DNA of 64,000 bases from Bradyrhizobium retamae (GCF_001440415.1 NZ_LLYA01000170.1:124001-188000); one strand, 5' to 3'. Counted from the stretch's first letter, positions 25,052 through 33,801 are shown. Notes: a model not told the origin generated them from the letters alone. Numbers and translations: made by a program.

Positions 25052-26695
25052 ATGAGCCAGGCAACATTTTCGACCCACGAGGTCTTCAACCAGTCGCCGC
25101 CATTTTGGGATGTCGATCTATACGTGGCCGACCGGCCGCTGCTCGATGCGGTCGCCGCCAATGGCGGCGCTGCGGCAGAGGGGGAGTTGTCTGACTTCGG
25201 CAAGCATTGGGGTTCTGCGGCAATGGCGGAGCGCGGCCGCATTGCCAACGAGAATACGCCCAAGCTGCGTGCCTTCGATTCACGCGGCAATCGCCGCGAC
25301 GAAGTCGAGTTTCACCCGGCCTATCACGAACTGATGGCGCGTAGTGCGCATGCCGGCGTGCACAATTCGACCTGGACTGCCGACGGCAAGCCGGCCGGCG
25401 GTGCGTCCGAAGTGGTGCGCGCGGCGAAATTCTACATGGCAGCACAAGTCGAGACCGGGCATCTCTGCCCGATCACCATGACGCGCGCGTCGGTGGCGGC
25501 GCTTGCGGAACAGCCTGACCTGTTGGCGAAGGTGATGCTGGTCGTCGCGACGCGATCCTATGACCCGAGCTTTGCACCATGGCCGACAAAACGCGGCATG
25601 ACACTCGGCATGGGCATGACCGAGAAGCAGGGTGGCACCGACGTCCGCTCCAATATGACGCGGGCGGAGCGTGACGGGGACGTCTACCGCATCACCGGAC
25701 ACAAATGGTTCATGTCGGCGCCGATGTGCGACGCTTTTCTGGTACTGGCGCAGGCCAAGGATGGCTTGACCTGCTTCTTCATGCCGCGCTTTGCCCCGGA
25801 CGGCTCGGTCAACACGATCCGGTTCCAGCGGCTGAAGGACAAGCTAGGCAACCGCTCGAACGCCTCCTCGGAAGTTGAGTTTCACAGCGCCTACGCCGAG
25901 CGCGTCGGCGCCGAGGGCAAGGGCATCCGCACCATCATCCAGATGGTGCAGTTGACGCGGCAGGATTGCGCGATCGCGTCTGCCGGCCTCATGCGATCGG
26001 GGCTGGCGCATGCGCTGCACCACGCGCGGCACCGCAGCGTGTTCCAGAAGCATCTCGCCGACCAGCCGCTGATGCAGGCGGTACTGTCGGACATGGCGCT
26101 GCATGTCGAGGCAACCATCGCGCTGGTGATGCGGCTATGCCGTTCGTTCGATCGCGCCCCTGTTGACGCCAAGGAAGCCGCCTATATGCGGCTGCTGACG
26201 CCCGCCATCAAATACTGGGTCTGCAAGAGCGCCCCTGGCTTTCTCTATGAGGCGATGGAGTGCCTCGGCGGCAACGGCTACGTGGAGGAGGGCATTCTGG
26301 CGCGGCATTACCGGGAGTCACCGGTCAATGCGATCTGGGAAGGCTCCGGCAATGTGATGTGCCTCGACGTGCTGCGCGCGCTGTCGCGCGATCCCGAAGC
26401 GGCCTCCGGCATCGTGCATGAACTGACCGGCGAGACGCTCGGATTGCCGGGTGCAGGTGAAGCCACCGCGTTCATCGGCAAGGCGTTCCACCGGCCGGAC
26501 AGCGAGCGCGTGGCGCGGCTGGCGGTCGAAAAGCTGGCGCTGCTGGCGGCTGCCGCGGCGCTCAATGGCGTGTCGCCGCGGCATGCCGAGTTGTTCGCAG
26601 CCACGCGTCTTGCCGGCACCCACGCCGGCATGTATGGCGCGGTCGATCTGGATAGTGGCAATGTCCGCGGCCTTCTGGAGCGCGCGCTGCCGTGA
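25052..26695 (+). CDS. Acyl-CoA dehydrogenase family protein, AidB-like
   Basis: 547 residues, longer than ordinary acyl-CoA dehydrogenases (~380), as expected for AidB. The N-terminal extra block is HEVFNQSPPFWDVDLY. FAD-binding motifs are GMGMTEKQGGTDVRSNMT and ITGHKWFMSAPMCDAFLVLA; the C-terminal helical domain contains ECLGGNGYVEEGILARHYRE and IWEGSGNVMCLDVLRAL. AidB is induced by alkylating agents in E. coli, binds DNA and may detoxify alkylators. No ada or alkA gene is adjacent, so induction here is not evident. The start at 25052 follows AGGATCAGCC; 22 bp after the VanX-like stop. Confidence 0.9.
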   Translation: MSQATFSTHEVFNQSPPFWDVDLYVADRPLLDAVAANGGAAAEGELSDFGKHWGSAAMAERGRIANENTPKLRAFDSRGNRRDEVEFHPAYHELMARSAHAGVHNSTWTADGKPAGGASEVVRAAKFYMAAQVETGHLCPITMTRASVAALAEQPDLLAKVMLVVATRSYDPSFAPWPTKRGMTLGMGMTEKQGGTDVRSNMTRAERDGDVYRITGHKWFMSAPMCDAFLVLAQAKDGLTCFFMPRFAPDGSVNTIRFQRLKDKLGNRSNASSEVEFHSAYAERVGAEGKGIRTIIQMVQLTRQDCAIASAGLMRSGLAHALHHARHRSVFQKHLADQPLMQAVLSDMALHVEATIALVMRLCRSFDRAPVDAKEAAYMRLLTPAIKYWVCKSAPGFLYEAMECLGGNGYVEEGILARHYRESPVNAIWEGSGNVMCLDVLRALSRDPEAASGIVHELTGETLGLPGAGEATAFIGKAFHRPDSERVARLAVEKLALLAAAAALNGVSPRHAELFAATRLAGTHAGMYGAVDLDSGNVRGLLERALP

Positions 26696-26801
26696 GCATG
26701 AACGCGTCTCACCGTCGTGGCTGGGTTTGCCGCCTTCGCTGAAGCTTCATCGGCAAGCTCGGGCATGGCGAAGATAATCCTCCGGCTATGAAAGTCACTT
26801 G

Positions 26802-27584
26802 ATGGACTCCCTCACCACCGCAAGTCCCGCTGCCGTACCGCCAGCGATGCCAGATCAGCGGCCGCCATGCGCCTGGAAATTCTGGGGCACGACGCTGTGG
26901 GGCGTGTTCATCTTTGCCGCGGTGTTCCTCGGCCAACTCTCGGTCATCATCTATTTTGTGCTGCGGCAGGGCGGATCGTTCGACATCACTGAGGCGATCC
27001 GTGTCATCGGCGGCGGCCTGACCATCTCGCTCTCGGTCATCCTGGGATTGCCCGCCGTGCTGTTGGCGACGTGGATTGCAATCCGACCGACGCGCATACC
27101 GTTTGCCGACTATCTGGCGCTGCGCTGGCCCTCGTGGCGCAATTTCTTCATCGGCCTCGCTGCGCTAGTCATTCTCGTCGGCGGCTGGGACCTGCTGTCG
27201 CGCTCGCTCGGGCGCGAGGTGACGCCGGGCTTCATGGGCGAGGTTCTGAAAACAGCGCAGGCCGACGGCGCGCTGTGGCTATTGGTGATCGCGTTTGCCG
27301 TCGCCGCGCCGATGTGGGAGGAGATCTTCGCGCGCGGGTTTCTCTATCGCGGCTGGTCGGAGTCGCGGCTCGGCGTCGCCGGGGCCATCTTCCTGTCGTC
27401 GCTGGCCTGGACTTCGCTGCATCTGCAATACGACTGGTTCTTTTTCGGCGAGGTGTTTTCGATCGGCTTGCTGCTTGGCTATCTGCGCTACCGCGCCAAT
27501 TCGACCTGGCTGACCATCGTCCTGCACGGCATCAACAATCTGGCGGCGACCATCCAGACTTTCTGGCTGGCGGGTTCCAACTAG
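26802..27584 (+). CDS. CPBP-family intramembrane glutamic endopeptidase
   Basis: 260 residues with about seven hydrophobic segments. The Rce1/CPBP motifs are all there: EEIFARGFLYRG (EExxxR), SLAWTSLHLQYD (His of motif 2) and VLHGINN (motif 3 His and Asn). It cleaves within the membrane; substrate unknown. The start is given as ATG 26802; a TTG directly before it is less likely. The stop overlaps that of the convergent AEC transporter by 4 bp, so the two mRNAs are complementary at their ends. Confidence 0.9.
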   Translation: MDSLTTASPAAVPPAMPDQRPPCAWKFWGTTLWGVFIFAAVFLGQLSVIIYFVLRQGGSFDITEAIRVIGGGLTISLSVILGLPAVLLATWIAIRPTRIPFADYLALRWPSWRNFFIGLAALVILVGGWDLLSRSLGREVTPGFMGEVLKTAQADGALWLLVIAFAVAAPMWEEIFARGFLYRGWSESRLGVAGAIFLSSLAWTSLHLQYDWFFFGEVFSIGLLLGYLRYRANSTWLTIVLHGINNLAATIQTFWLAGSN

Positions 27585-28510
27585 CACATGGCCGCCAGCG
27601 CAATCGCAATCGGCATCGTAATCGCCGCCAAAATGGTCTGCAGCGTGATGATCTGGGCCAGCAGCGGGGCGTCGCCGCCCATTTGTCGCGCCAGCACATA
27701 GGCCGAGGAAGAGGTGGGCACCGCGGCGCAGGCCGTGACGATGGCAAGGTTCGGACCGGAAACTCCGAACCAGAGCGCCAGCGTGACCGCGATGACGGGC
27801 ATCAACACGAGCTTGAGCACCAGCGCGACCGAGGCAGCGAGGCTCGGCCGGAACATGCCTTCGAGGTGCAGGCCAGCGCCGGTCACCAGCAAGCCGATGG
27901 CGAGCGAGGAACGTCCGAGCGCATCGGCCACCTCGTGCCAGAGTTTGGGAAGTGGGATGTGGGTGACGTTGAGCGCCAACCCGATGACGCAGGCCCAGAT
28001 AAACGGATTGAGTGCCACGGTCGCGACGATCGTGCCAACCGAGCGCTTTTCCGGCGAAGCGTAGTGAGCGAGCACGGAAACGCTGAACACGTTGACCAGC
28101 GGAATGATGGCGACCATCGCGACGGAAGCCAGCGCCAGCCCGAGGTCGCCGAACAGGCTGCCGGATACGGCAAGCGCCACATAGGTCTGCCAGCGGGTGG
28201 CGCCCTGGAAGATCGAGGTGAAGGCGGGGCCGTCGATCGACAGGCGCGCGAGCAAGGGCCGTAGCGCCAGGCAGAGCAGCGACATCAGCAGCACCGAGAG
28301 CAGCAGCGCGCCGCCGACGCCGGCCACCGGCACCTTGCTCAGGTCGGCCTTGACCAGCGTCTGTACCAGCAGGACCGGAAACAGCACATAATAGGTCAGC
28401 CGTTCCAGTCCATGCCATTGCGTTTCCGGTCGTATCAGGGTCCGCTTCAGGATGAAGCCGAGCACGATCAGCAAAAACACCGGCAGCAGCGCCGCGATGA
28501 CGACCGCCAT
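27581..28510 (-). CDS. AEC family transporter
   Basis: 309-residue auxin-efflux-carrier-type permease with ten predicted membrane segments: five from MAVVIAALLPVFLLIVLGFI to FGDLGLALASVAMVAII and five from VALNPFIWACVIGLALNV onward. It exports or takes up small carboxylates; malonate, malate and auxin are known family substrates. Nothing in the sequence picks one. It follows ruvX on the same strand after 2 bp, so the pair is one transcript although the functions are unrelated. Confidence 0.9.
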   Translation of the reverse strand: MAVVIAALLPVFLLIVLGFILKRTLIRPETQWHGLERLTYYVLFPVLLVQTLVKADLSKVPVAGVGGALLLSVLLMSLLCLALRPLLARLSIDGPAFTSIFQGATRWQTYVALAVSGSLFGDLGLALASVAMVAIIPLVNVFSVSVLAHYASPEKRSVGTIVATVALNPFIWACVIGLALNVTHIPLPKLWHEVADALGRSSLAIGLLVTGAGLHLEGMFRPSLAASVALVLKLVLMPVIAVTLALWFGVSGPNLAIVTACAAVPTSSSAYVLARQMGGDAPLLAQIITLQTILAAITMPIAIALAAMC

Positions 28511-28512
28511 GC

Positions 28513-28995
28513 TCAGCGATCCCTGCGCAGTTTTGCGAGCCGGTCCAGCGCGCCCTGCAGGATGAAGATCGCGGCGTGCTCGTCGATCACCTCGGCGCGG
28601 CGGGCGCGAGAAACGTCCATTCCGATCAGCTCACGCTCGACCGCCGCGGTCGAGAGCCGCTCGTCCCACAAGGCAATGGCAAGCCCGGTGAGATTGGAGA
28701 AATTGCGGGCAAAGGCGCGGGTCGATTGCGCGCGCGGCCCCTCGCTGCCGTCCATGTTGATGGGCAGCCCAAGCACGAAGCCGACCGCATTGCGCTCGCC
28801 TGATATCGCAAGCAGCCGCGCTGCGTCGGCCTTGAAGGCCTTGCGCTGGATGGTCTCGACGCCGGTTGCCAGCCGGCGGTCGGGGTCGGACACGGCGACA
28901 CCGATGGTCTTGGTGCCAAGATCGAGGCCGATCAGGGCCCCACGCTCGGGCCAGTGCGTCACGGCGTCGATCAAGGGGAGGATGGGGGCGGGCAT
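28513..28995 (-). CDS. ruvX: Pre-16S rRNA nuclease RuvX/YqgF
   Basis: 160 residues, RNase H-like fold. The first acidic strand is ALIGLDLGTKTIGVAVSD; VLGLPINMDGSEG is the second motif and WDERLSTAAVE carries the catalytic DER. It matures the 5' end of 16S rRNA and was earlier proposed as a Holliday junction resolvase. The start at 28995 (MPAPILPLIDAV) is chosen because homologues begin there; 24 upstream in-frame codons look spurious. Directly upstream of the AEC transporter. Confidence 0.93.
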   Translation of the reverse strand: MPAPILPLIDAVTHWPERGALIGLDLGTKTIGVAVSDPDRRLATGVETIQRKAFKADAARLLAISGERNAVGFVLGLPINMDGSEGPRAQSTRAFARNFSNLTGLAIALWDERLSTAAVERELIGMDVSRARRAEVIDEHAAIFILQGALDRLAKLRRDR

Positions 28996-29080
28996 CGCCC
29001 CGCTTAACACGCGTCGCGGCGCGCACGCAAAGCCGATCGCGGCGTGGCATCCATGCGAGAACGCCACGCCGCGCCTGGTC

Positions 29081-30016
29081 TTACCGGATCGCGACCGGGT
29101 TGATCATGCTCTGCACGGCGCCCTTGAAGCGCGGGTGGCCGAGCACGAACAGGAACTCATAGGCCTTGTCCTTGGCGAGTTCGGCCGTGTCCATGTTCTC
29201 CAGAATGTAGGTGCCGTTCATCGGCAGCAGGACCTGATGCACCTCGAAGACATTCTTGGTCTCGAACGGGACCGCCTCGAGGCCCCAGGTATCCGCGCCT
29301 ACAGCGACGACGCCCTTGCCGGCGAGGTACTTGGCGCCTTCGACGCCAAGGCCGGGTTCGCCGGCGCCAAAGCGCTTGTCGTCCTTGCCGATCAGGCTGA
29401 GCCAGCCGGTATGGAAGATCACGACATCGCCCTGGCGGATTTCGACGTTCTGCTTCTTGGCGACTTCCTCGATTTCCTTGGTGTTGAAGGCGGTGCCTTC
29501 CTTGACCACGTCGGTGCCGTAATGGGCCGCCATGTCGAGCAGCACGCCGCGCGTGACCATCGGCGGGATCTTTTCGACACCGAGCTTCTTCAGCCCGGTC
29601 GGATCGGCGAAGTCGGCGAGCTTGTTGCCGTTGTAATAGACATGCTCGACGCCGATGTGGCCGAGGCCGTCGAGCTGGCTGCCGACGCCGACCCAGCCCT
29701 CGATGATATCGTCGTTATAGGTGGTCTTGCTCGGCCCAAGGCCGGGAATGCCGGCCTGGCCGGGCTGCACGATCGTGACTTTGAAGGCCCGCGGTGGGTA
29801 GGCGGGAGTCTTGGAGTCGACTGGAATGCCGAGCGCGTAGGTCTTGCCGGTCTTGACCAGGCCCGCTGCCTTCACAACGAGTTCGGGCTTCATGTAATTG
29901 GCGGCGCCGATCTCGTCGTTCGGTCCCCATTTCGATTTCGTCCAGTCTTGAGCGCTTGCCGTTCCGACCGTACCCAACAGGGTAACAGAACAGCACAACA
30001 CGAATGCGTTGCGCAT
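29081..30016 (-). CDS. Cyclase family protein (kynurenine formamidase-like), exported
   Basis: 311 residues. The signal peptide is MRNAFVLCCSVTLLGTVGTASA, with cleavage before QDWTK. The cyclase-family motif that normally reads GTHxDxPxH appears here as LDGLGHIGVEH, keeping the metal-binding His and Asp but lacking the usual GTH spacing. GVLLDMAAH and FHTGWLSLIG are further family blocks. The family hydrolyses amides or cyclic substrates with a divalent metal. The signal peptide puts it in the periplasm, so it is unlikely to be the tryptophan-degradation enzyme. The start follows GGGAGGAACTGCG, a strong ribosome site. Single-gene unit. Confidence 0.88.
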   Translation of the reverse strand: MRNAFVLCCSVTLLGTVGTASAQDWTKSKWGPNDEIGAANYMKPELVVKAAGLVKTGKTYALGIPVDSKTPAYPPRAFKVTIVQPGQAGIPGLGPSKTTYNDDIIEGWVGVGSQLDGLGHIGVEHVYYNGNKLADFADPTGLKKLGVEKIPPMVTRGVLLDMAAHYGTDVVKEGTAFNTKEIEEVAKKQNVEIRQGDVVIFHTGWLSLIGKDDKRFGAGEPGLGVEGAKYLAGKGVVAVGADTWGLEAVPFETKNVFEVHQVLLPMNGTYILENMDTAELAKDKAYEFLFVLGHPRFKGAVQSMINPVAIR

Positions 30017-30215
30017 CGCAGTTCCTCCCAGATGTTGACGTTATGGTTTTTGGTAACTAGCGGCTCATACTAACGTAGCGGTGCGCGGCGGCTAGAAATT
30101 TTTCGAGCCGATGCGTGTGTTGCGATCGAAGACCGCGGGTGCTGCGCCGCAATTCGACTTGTTGCAGAATTGAGGCAGCGGAATTTTCGCGCAACGGAAC
30201 GTATGGGGCAGTTCA

Positions 30216-30431
30216 GTGGATGCGCTAAGCCTGTTCGGCCTGTTCGCGGTAACCGCGATGCTCGTGGCCTACGCGCTGGAGGACCGCAGCCATTGGTTCA
30301 TCCTTGCCTTTGCAGGCGCATGTGCGCTCGGCTCGGTATACGGATTTCTGCAGGGCGCCTGGCCGTTCGGGCTGGTCGAGGCGATCTGGGCCGGCGTCGC
30401 GCTGCGGCGCAGGCATATCAGGCGGCGATGA
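30216..30431 (+). CDS. Small hypothetical membrane protein
   Basis: 71 residues, GTG start at 30216 (MDALSLFGLFAVTAMLVAYA). Two hydrophobic helices (about 4-20 and 27-46), a short amphipathic third segment (WPFGLVEAIWAGVAL) and a basic end RRRHIRRR. No family recognised with certainty. The last 14 bp overlap the LysR stop (convergent). The ribosome site is weak (GGGGCAGTTCA). The regular membrane pattern and basic tail obeying the positive-inside rule support a real gene. Confidence 0.65.
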   Translation: MDALSLFGLFAVTAMLVAYALEDRSHWFILAFAGACALGSVYGFLQGAWPFGLVEAIWAGVALRRRHIRRR

Positions 30432-31311
30432 CCTCGCCGTTATTTTCCAGGCAGGCGGCAAAGCCCTGCAGGGCGCTGTATCGATGGGCCGTGCGACGGG
30501 TGATGAAAAGCGTCTCGACGCGTGCCTGCGCCGGGTTCAACGTGTGGACGTTGACAGTGTCGTTCCGCCCGACGACGGCGCGCGGCAGCAGCGTCACGCC
30601 CATATCGGCGGCGACGCAGCCGATCATACCGTCGAGCGTGCCGAGCTCGAAGCGCGTGGCCGACGGCCAGCCGAATTCCGAAAACACCTGTTCGAGCCGC
30701 TGCCGGTAGGTGCAGCCGATGCGGAAGACCAGGGCGGTCGGACCCGAGCCGGGCGTGCCTGCGCGTAAAGCTCTGAGGCTCTGCCAGCGCCGTGCCGTGA
30801 CCAGCACCAGCTCTTCCTGGAACGCGACCGTCGCATCGAGTTCGGCATGCTCGATGGGACCAGCTACGAACGCGCCGTCGAACGTGCCGTTGAGCACGCC
30901 GGCGACGAGGTCAGCCGTTGTCGAGGTCCGCAGGCTCAATTGAACAGCGGGGAAACGGCGATGAAATTCGGCGAGCAAAGAGGGCAGGCGTACCGCGGCC
31001 GTCGTTTCCATCGAGCCAATCGAAAGCGGCCCCTTCGGCTCGCCATCGTCGCGCGCGGCCAGCACCGCCTCGCGCGTCAGCGCCGCCATCCGGTCGGCAT
31101 AGGGAAGCAGGCGGCGGCCGGCGCCGGTCAGCGTCATGCCGCGGCTGTGCCGTTCGAACAGCGCGGTGCCGATCTCGCCTTCCAGCGCCTTCACGCGCTG
31201 GGTGACGTTGGACTGCACGGTGTTGAGTTCGTCGGCGGCGCGGGTGATGCCGCCCAGCCGGGCCACGGCCTGGAAGGTGACGAGATCGCTCAGCTCCATG
31301 GCGAGTTCCAT
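30418..31311 (-). CDS. LysR-family transcriptional regulator
   Basis: 297 residues. N-terminal winged helix (VTFQAVARLGGITRAADELN; recognition helix VQSNVTQRVKALEGEIG), then the linker and the periplasmic-binding-like effector domain from GPLSIGSMETTAAVRLP. Closest in style to the GltC/CynR group (inference). It is divergent from two tandem nitronate-monooxygenase-like genes, its probable targets. Start 31311 is used; Met5 (31299) has a comparable ribosome site (GGAAC). Confidence 0.92.
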   Translation of the reverse strand: MELAMELSDLVTFQAVARLGGITRAADELNTVQSNVTQRVKALEGEIGTALFERHSRGMTLTGAGRRLLPYADRMAALTREAVLAARDDGEPKGPLSIGSMETTAAVRLPSLLAEFHRRFPAVQLSLRTSTTADLVAGVLNGTFDGAFVAGPIEHAELDATVAFQEELVLVTARRWQSLRALRAGTPGSGPTALVFRIGCTYRQRLEQVFSEFGWPSATRFELGTLDGMIGCVAADMGVTLLPRAVVGRNDTVNVHTLNPAQARVETLFITRRTAHRYSALQGFAACLENNGEVIAA

Positions 31312-31402
31312 TTCTTTCTAGAGATGGTAGAGTTCTATAGTATTCATTTTTGGAGAATGATAGTTCGGTCTATATTGCCTGTCCAGTTTGCAGGGAATGG
31401 AC
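31312..31402. promoter_or_regulatory. Divergent LysR/NMO regulatory region
   Basis: 91 bp, clearly AT-richer than the genes on both sides. A plausible rightward promoter is TTTTGG (31348) with TATATT (31371) 17 bp on. Around it lie CTATAGTATTCAT and GAATGATAG, a partly symmetrical stretch of the kind LysR proteins bind. No exact T-N11-A box stands out. Assigned from context. Confidence 0.4.
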
Positions 31403-32377
31403 ATGCCGATCTCCACGCCGTTGACCGCCCGTCTGGGCATCCAGCATCCGATCCTGTCGGCGCCCATGGATGTGATTGCGGGCGCGCGTCTCACCTCCGC
31501 GGTCAGTGCTGCCGGAGGGTTCGGCATTCTCGGCGGCGGCTATGGCGAGCGGGCGTGGTTGGAGCAGGAGACGGCCAAGCTTGCTGATCTATCCGCTCCC
31601 TTCGGCATCGGCTTCATCACTTGGAGCCTCGCCAAGCAGCCGGCGCTACTGGATGTCGCGCTTGAAGCCGGTCCACGCGCCATCATGCTCTCGTTCGGCG
31701 ATCCCACACCTTTCGCACCGCGCGTCAAATCATCGGGCGCGTTGTTGATCTGCCAGGTTCAGGACGAGGACATGGCGCGACAGGCGCTGGATGCAGGCGC
31801 CGACATTTTGGTCGCGCAGGGAACGGAAGCCGGCGGCCATGGCGCATCGCGCAGCACGATCGACATTGTGCCGGCGATTGTTGATCTGGCGGCCGGCCGG
31901 GCGGCAGTCGCAGCAGCAGGCGGGATAGGCGACGGCCGCGGGCTTGCGGCAATGATGATGCTGGGCGCTTCCGGCGTGCTGCTCGGCACCCGCTTTTATG
32001 CCAGCCAGGAATGCGACGGAGCGGACGAAGCCAAGCGGCGTATCTGCGCCGCAACCAGCGGCAACAGCGTCCGCGGCATCATTTTCGATCTCTCGCGCAA
32101 CAATGTCTGGCCGGCGCCGTTTACCGGCCGCTGCCTGATCAACGATCATGCGCGGCGGTGGATGGGACGCGAGGTCGAACTGATGCAGAATCTCAAAGCG
32201 GTGGCCGCCGAATATGCGGCGGCGAGAGCGGCGGGCAATTTCGATATCACTGCCGTCATCGCGGGCGAAGCCGTCGGGCTGATTCACGATATCCCGCCGG
32301 CCGGCGAGATCGTTGACAGGATCGTTACCGAGGCAGAGCAGATATTGGGCGGACGGCGGAATTCCGTCGCCGCCTGA
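31403..32377 (+). CDS. Nitronate monooxygenase-like flavoprotein (first of tandem pair)
   Basis: 324 residues, TIM-barrel NMO/2-nitropropane-dioxygenase family. FMN-binding blocks: QHPILSAPMDVIAGARLTSA, AQGTEAGGHGASRS (family AGGH), AAAGGIGDGRGLAAMMMLGA and LGTRFYASQE. It oxidises nitronates such as propionate-3-nitronate, or a related carbon acid. The start at 31403 has AGGGA six bases upstream. The next gene is a paralogue 38 bp downstream; the two share only the core blocks and so are an old duplication or two recruitments. Likely controlled by the divergent LysR gene. Confidence 0.9.
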   Translation: MPISTPLTARLGIQHPILSAPMDVIAGARLTSAVSAAGGFGILGGGYGERAWLEQETAKLADLSAPFGIGFITWSLAKQPALLDVALEAGPRAIMLSFGDPTPFAPRVKSSGALLICQVQDEDMARQALDAGADILVAQGTEAGGHGASRSTIDIVPAIVDLAAGRAAVAAAGGIGDGRGLAAMMMLGASGVLLGTRFYASQECDGADEAKRRICAATSGNSVRGIIFDLSRNNVWPAPFTGRCLINDHARRWMGREVELMQNLKAVAAEYAAARAAGNFDITAVIAGEAVGLIHDIPPAGEIVDRIVTEAEQILGGRRNSVAA

Positions 32378-32415
32378 CCCGCACCGACCTTCAATTCATT
32401 CAAGCGAGCACAACC

Positions 32416-33492
32416 ATGTGGCCAGACCGCCGGATCATCGACCTCTTCAAGACCGAATTTCCGATCGTGCTGGCGCCGATGGCCGGCTTCATGGACGCCG
32501 AGCTTGTGATCGCGGCGGCGCAGGGCGGGGCGCTCGGCTCGCTGCCCTGCGCGATGATCTCGGCCGAGAAAGCGCGTGAGCAGGTCAACATCATCCGCCA
32601 GCGCGTCACCGCGCCGATCAACATGAACTTCTTCTGTCACAAGCCGGTCGATGCCGATCCCGCGCGCGAGGCCGGTTGGAAGGCGCGGCTTGGCTCTTAT
32701 TACAAGGAATTGGGTATCGATCCTGCCGCGCCCATCAGCGCCGCCAATCGCGCACCGTTCGACGAGGCGATGTGTGCGGTGGTGGAAGAACTGAAGCCGG
32801 AAATCGTCAGCTTCCACTTCGGCCTGCCGGATCCGGTGCTGGTCAAGCGCGTCAAGGCGGCGGGTTGCCTCGTGATGTCCTCGGCAACCATCGTGAAGGA
32901 GGCGATCTGGCTGGAGGAGAATGGCGCCGACGTCATCATCGCGCAAGGCGCCGAAGCCGGCGGCCATCGCGGCATGTTCCTGACCGACAATATCGCCCAG
33001 CAGCCCGGCACGTTTGCGCTGGTGCCGCAGGTGGTCGATGCTGTGAAGGTGCCTGTGATCGCGGCCGGCGGCATCGCCGACGGGCGCGGCATTGCGGCGG
33101 CGTTCGCGCTCGGCGCATCCGGCGTGCAGATCGGCAGCGCCTATCTGCGCTGTCCGGAGTCCAAGGTGATCGGACCGGCTCGCACGGCGCTCGCCCAGTC
33201 GCATGATGATTCCACCGTCATCACCAATGTCATGACCGGCCGTCCTGCGCGTGGCGTCGCCAACCGTGTTATGCGCGAGGTCGGACCGATCTCGCCGGAC
33301 GCGCCCGCATTCCCCCATGCCGCAACCGCGCTTGGGCCGCTCAAGGCGGCGGCCGAAAAGCTCGGCAAGGTCGATTTCACCAATCTGTGGGCCGGGCAGG
33401 CGGTGCGGATGGGCCGCGATATGCCGGCGGCGGAATTGACCCGTTCGCTCGCAGGCGCTGCGCTGGCGCGGTTCAGTGCGCTAAGCGGATAA
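32416..33492 (+). CDS. Nitronate monooxygenase-like flavoprotein (second of tandem pair)
   Basis: 358 residues, same fold as the preceding gene: FPIVLAPMAGFMDAELVIAA, AQGAEAGGHRGMF (His of AGGH is the expected catalytic base), AAGGIADGRGIAAAFALGA, GVQIGSAYLRCPES. It is closer to classical class I NMO, including the insertion CHKPVDADPAREAGWKARLG and the C-terminal LWAGQAVRMGRDMPAAEL block. It detoxifies nitronates from nitroalkanes or plant propionate-3-nitronate. Same transcript as the first paralogue, 38-bp gap. Confidence 0.92.
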   Translation: MWPDRRIIDLFKTEFPIVLAPMAGFMDAELVIAAAQGGALGSLPCAMISAEKAREQVNIIRQRVTAPINMNFFCHKPVDADPAREAGWKARLGSYYKELGIDPAAPISAANRAPFDEAMCAVVEELKPEIVSFHFGLPDPVLVKRVKAAGCLVMSSATIVKEAIWLEENGADVIIAQGAEAGGHRGMFLTDNIAQQPGTFALVPQVVDAVKVPVIAAGGIADGRGIAAAFALGASGVQIGSAYLRCPESKVIGPARTALAQSHDDSTVITNVMTGRPARGVANRVMREVGPISPDAPAFPHAATALGPLKAAAEKLGKVDFTNLWAGQAVRMGRDMPAAELTRSLAGAALARFSALSG

Positions 33493-33506
33493 GTCCTATT
33501 CGCCGC

Positions 33507-33671
33507 TCAATGTGCGGGTTCATCGCGCCTGACGTCCAGATGCTCCGCGGCAAGCGACCGGTAATGTGCGGCCATCTCCTTGTAATGCTGCTTGGAGATG
33601 GGGTCGGTCGCATTTTCGGCACGGCGTTCGAACATTTCCGCCTTTTCCCGCAGGATTTTAGCCTGGGACAT
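33507..33671 (-). CDS. Small helical protein, 54 residues
   Basis: ATG at 33671 follows GGGAGAAG. The protein MSQAKILREKAEMFERRAEN...EPAH is highly charged and predicted to be two helices (residues 3-20 and 26-46) able to form a coiled coil. No known domain recognised. The gene ends 14 bp from the NMO stop (convergent) and starts 19 bp after the 36-residue gene, so the two tiny genes are one unit. Short charged helical proteins of this type are common in Bradyrhizobium (recalled). Confidence 0.7.
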   Translation of the reverse strand: MSQAKILREKAEMFERRAENATDPISKQHYKEMAAHYRSLAAEHLDVRRDEPAH

Positions 33672-33690
33672 GGCTCTTCTCCCGATTGGG

Positions 33691-33801
33691 TCAGGTTAAG
33701 CAGGCGAGGTAGATGATTGCGACACCGAGAACGGTCCCGATGGACCAGAGGGCCGGATCCCAGCTTTCCGATTCGGCGCGGTCATTTTCGATGGTCGACA
33801 T
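33691..33801 (-). CDS. Very small single-pass membrane protein, 36 residues
   Basis: ATG at 33801 follows GGGAGGCCGTGTC, an excellent ribosome site. The sequence begins MSTIENDRAESESWDP (acidic, soluble), then one membrane helix ALWSIGTVLGVAIIYLACL. It is upstream of the 54-residue helical gene on the same strand. No family recognised. The predicted topology places the acidic N-terminus outside. Function unknown. Confidence 0.65.
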   Translation of the reverse strand: MSTIENDRAESESWDPALWSIGTVLGVAIIYLACLT

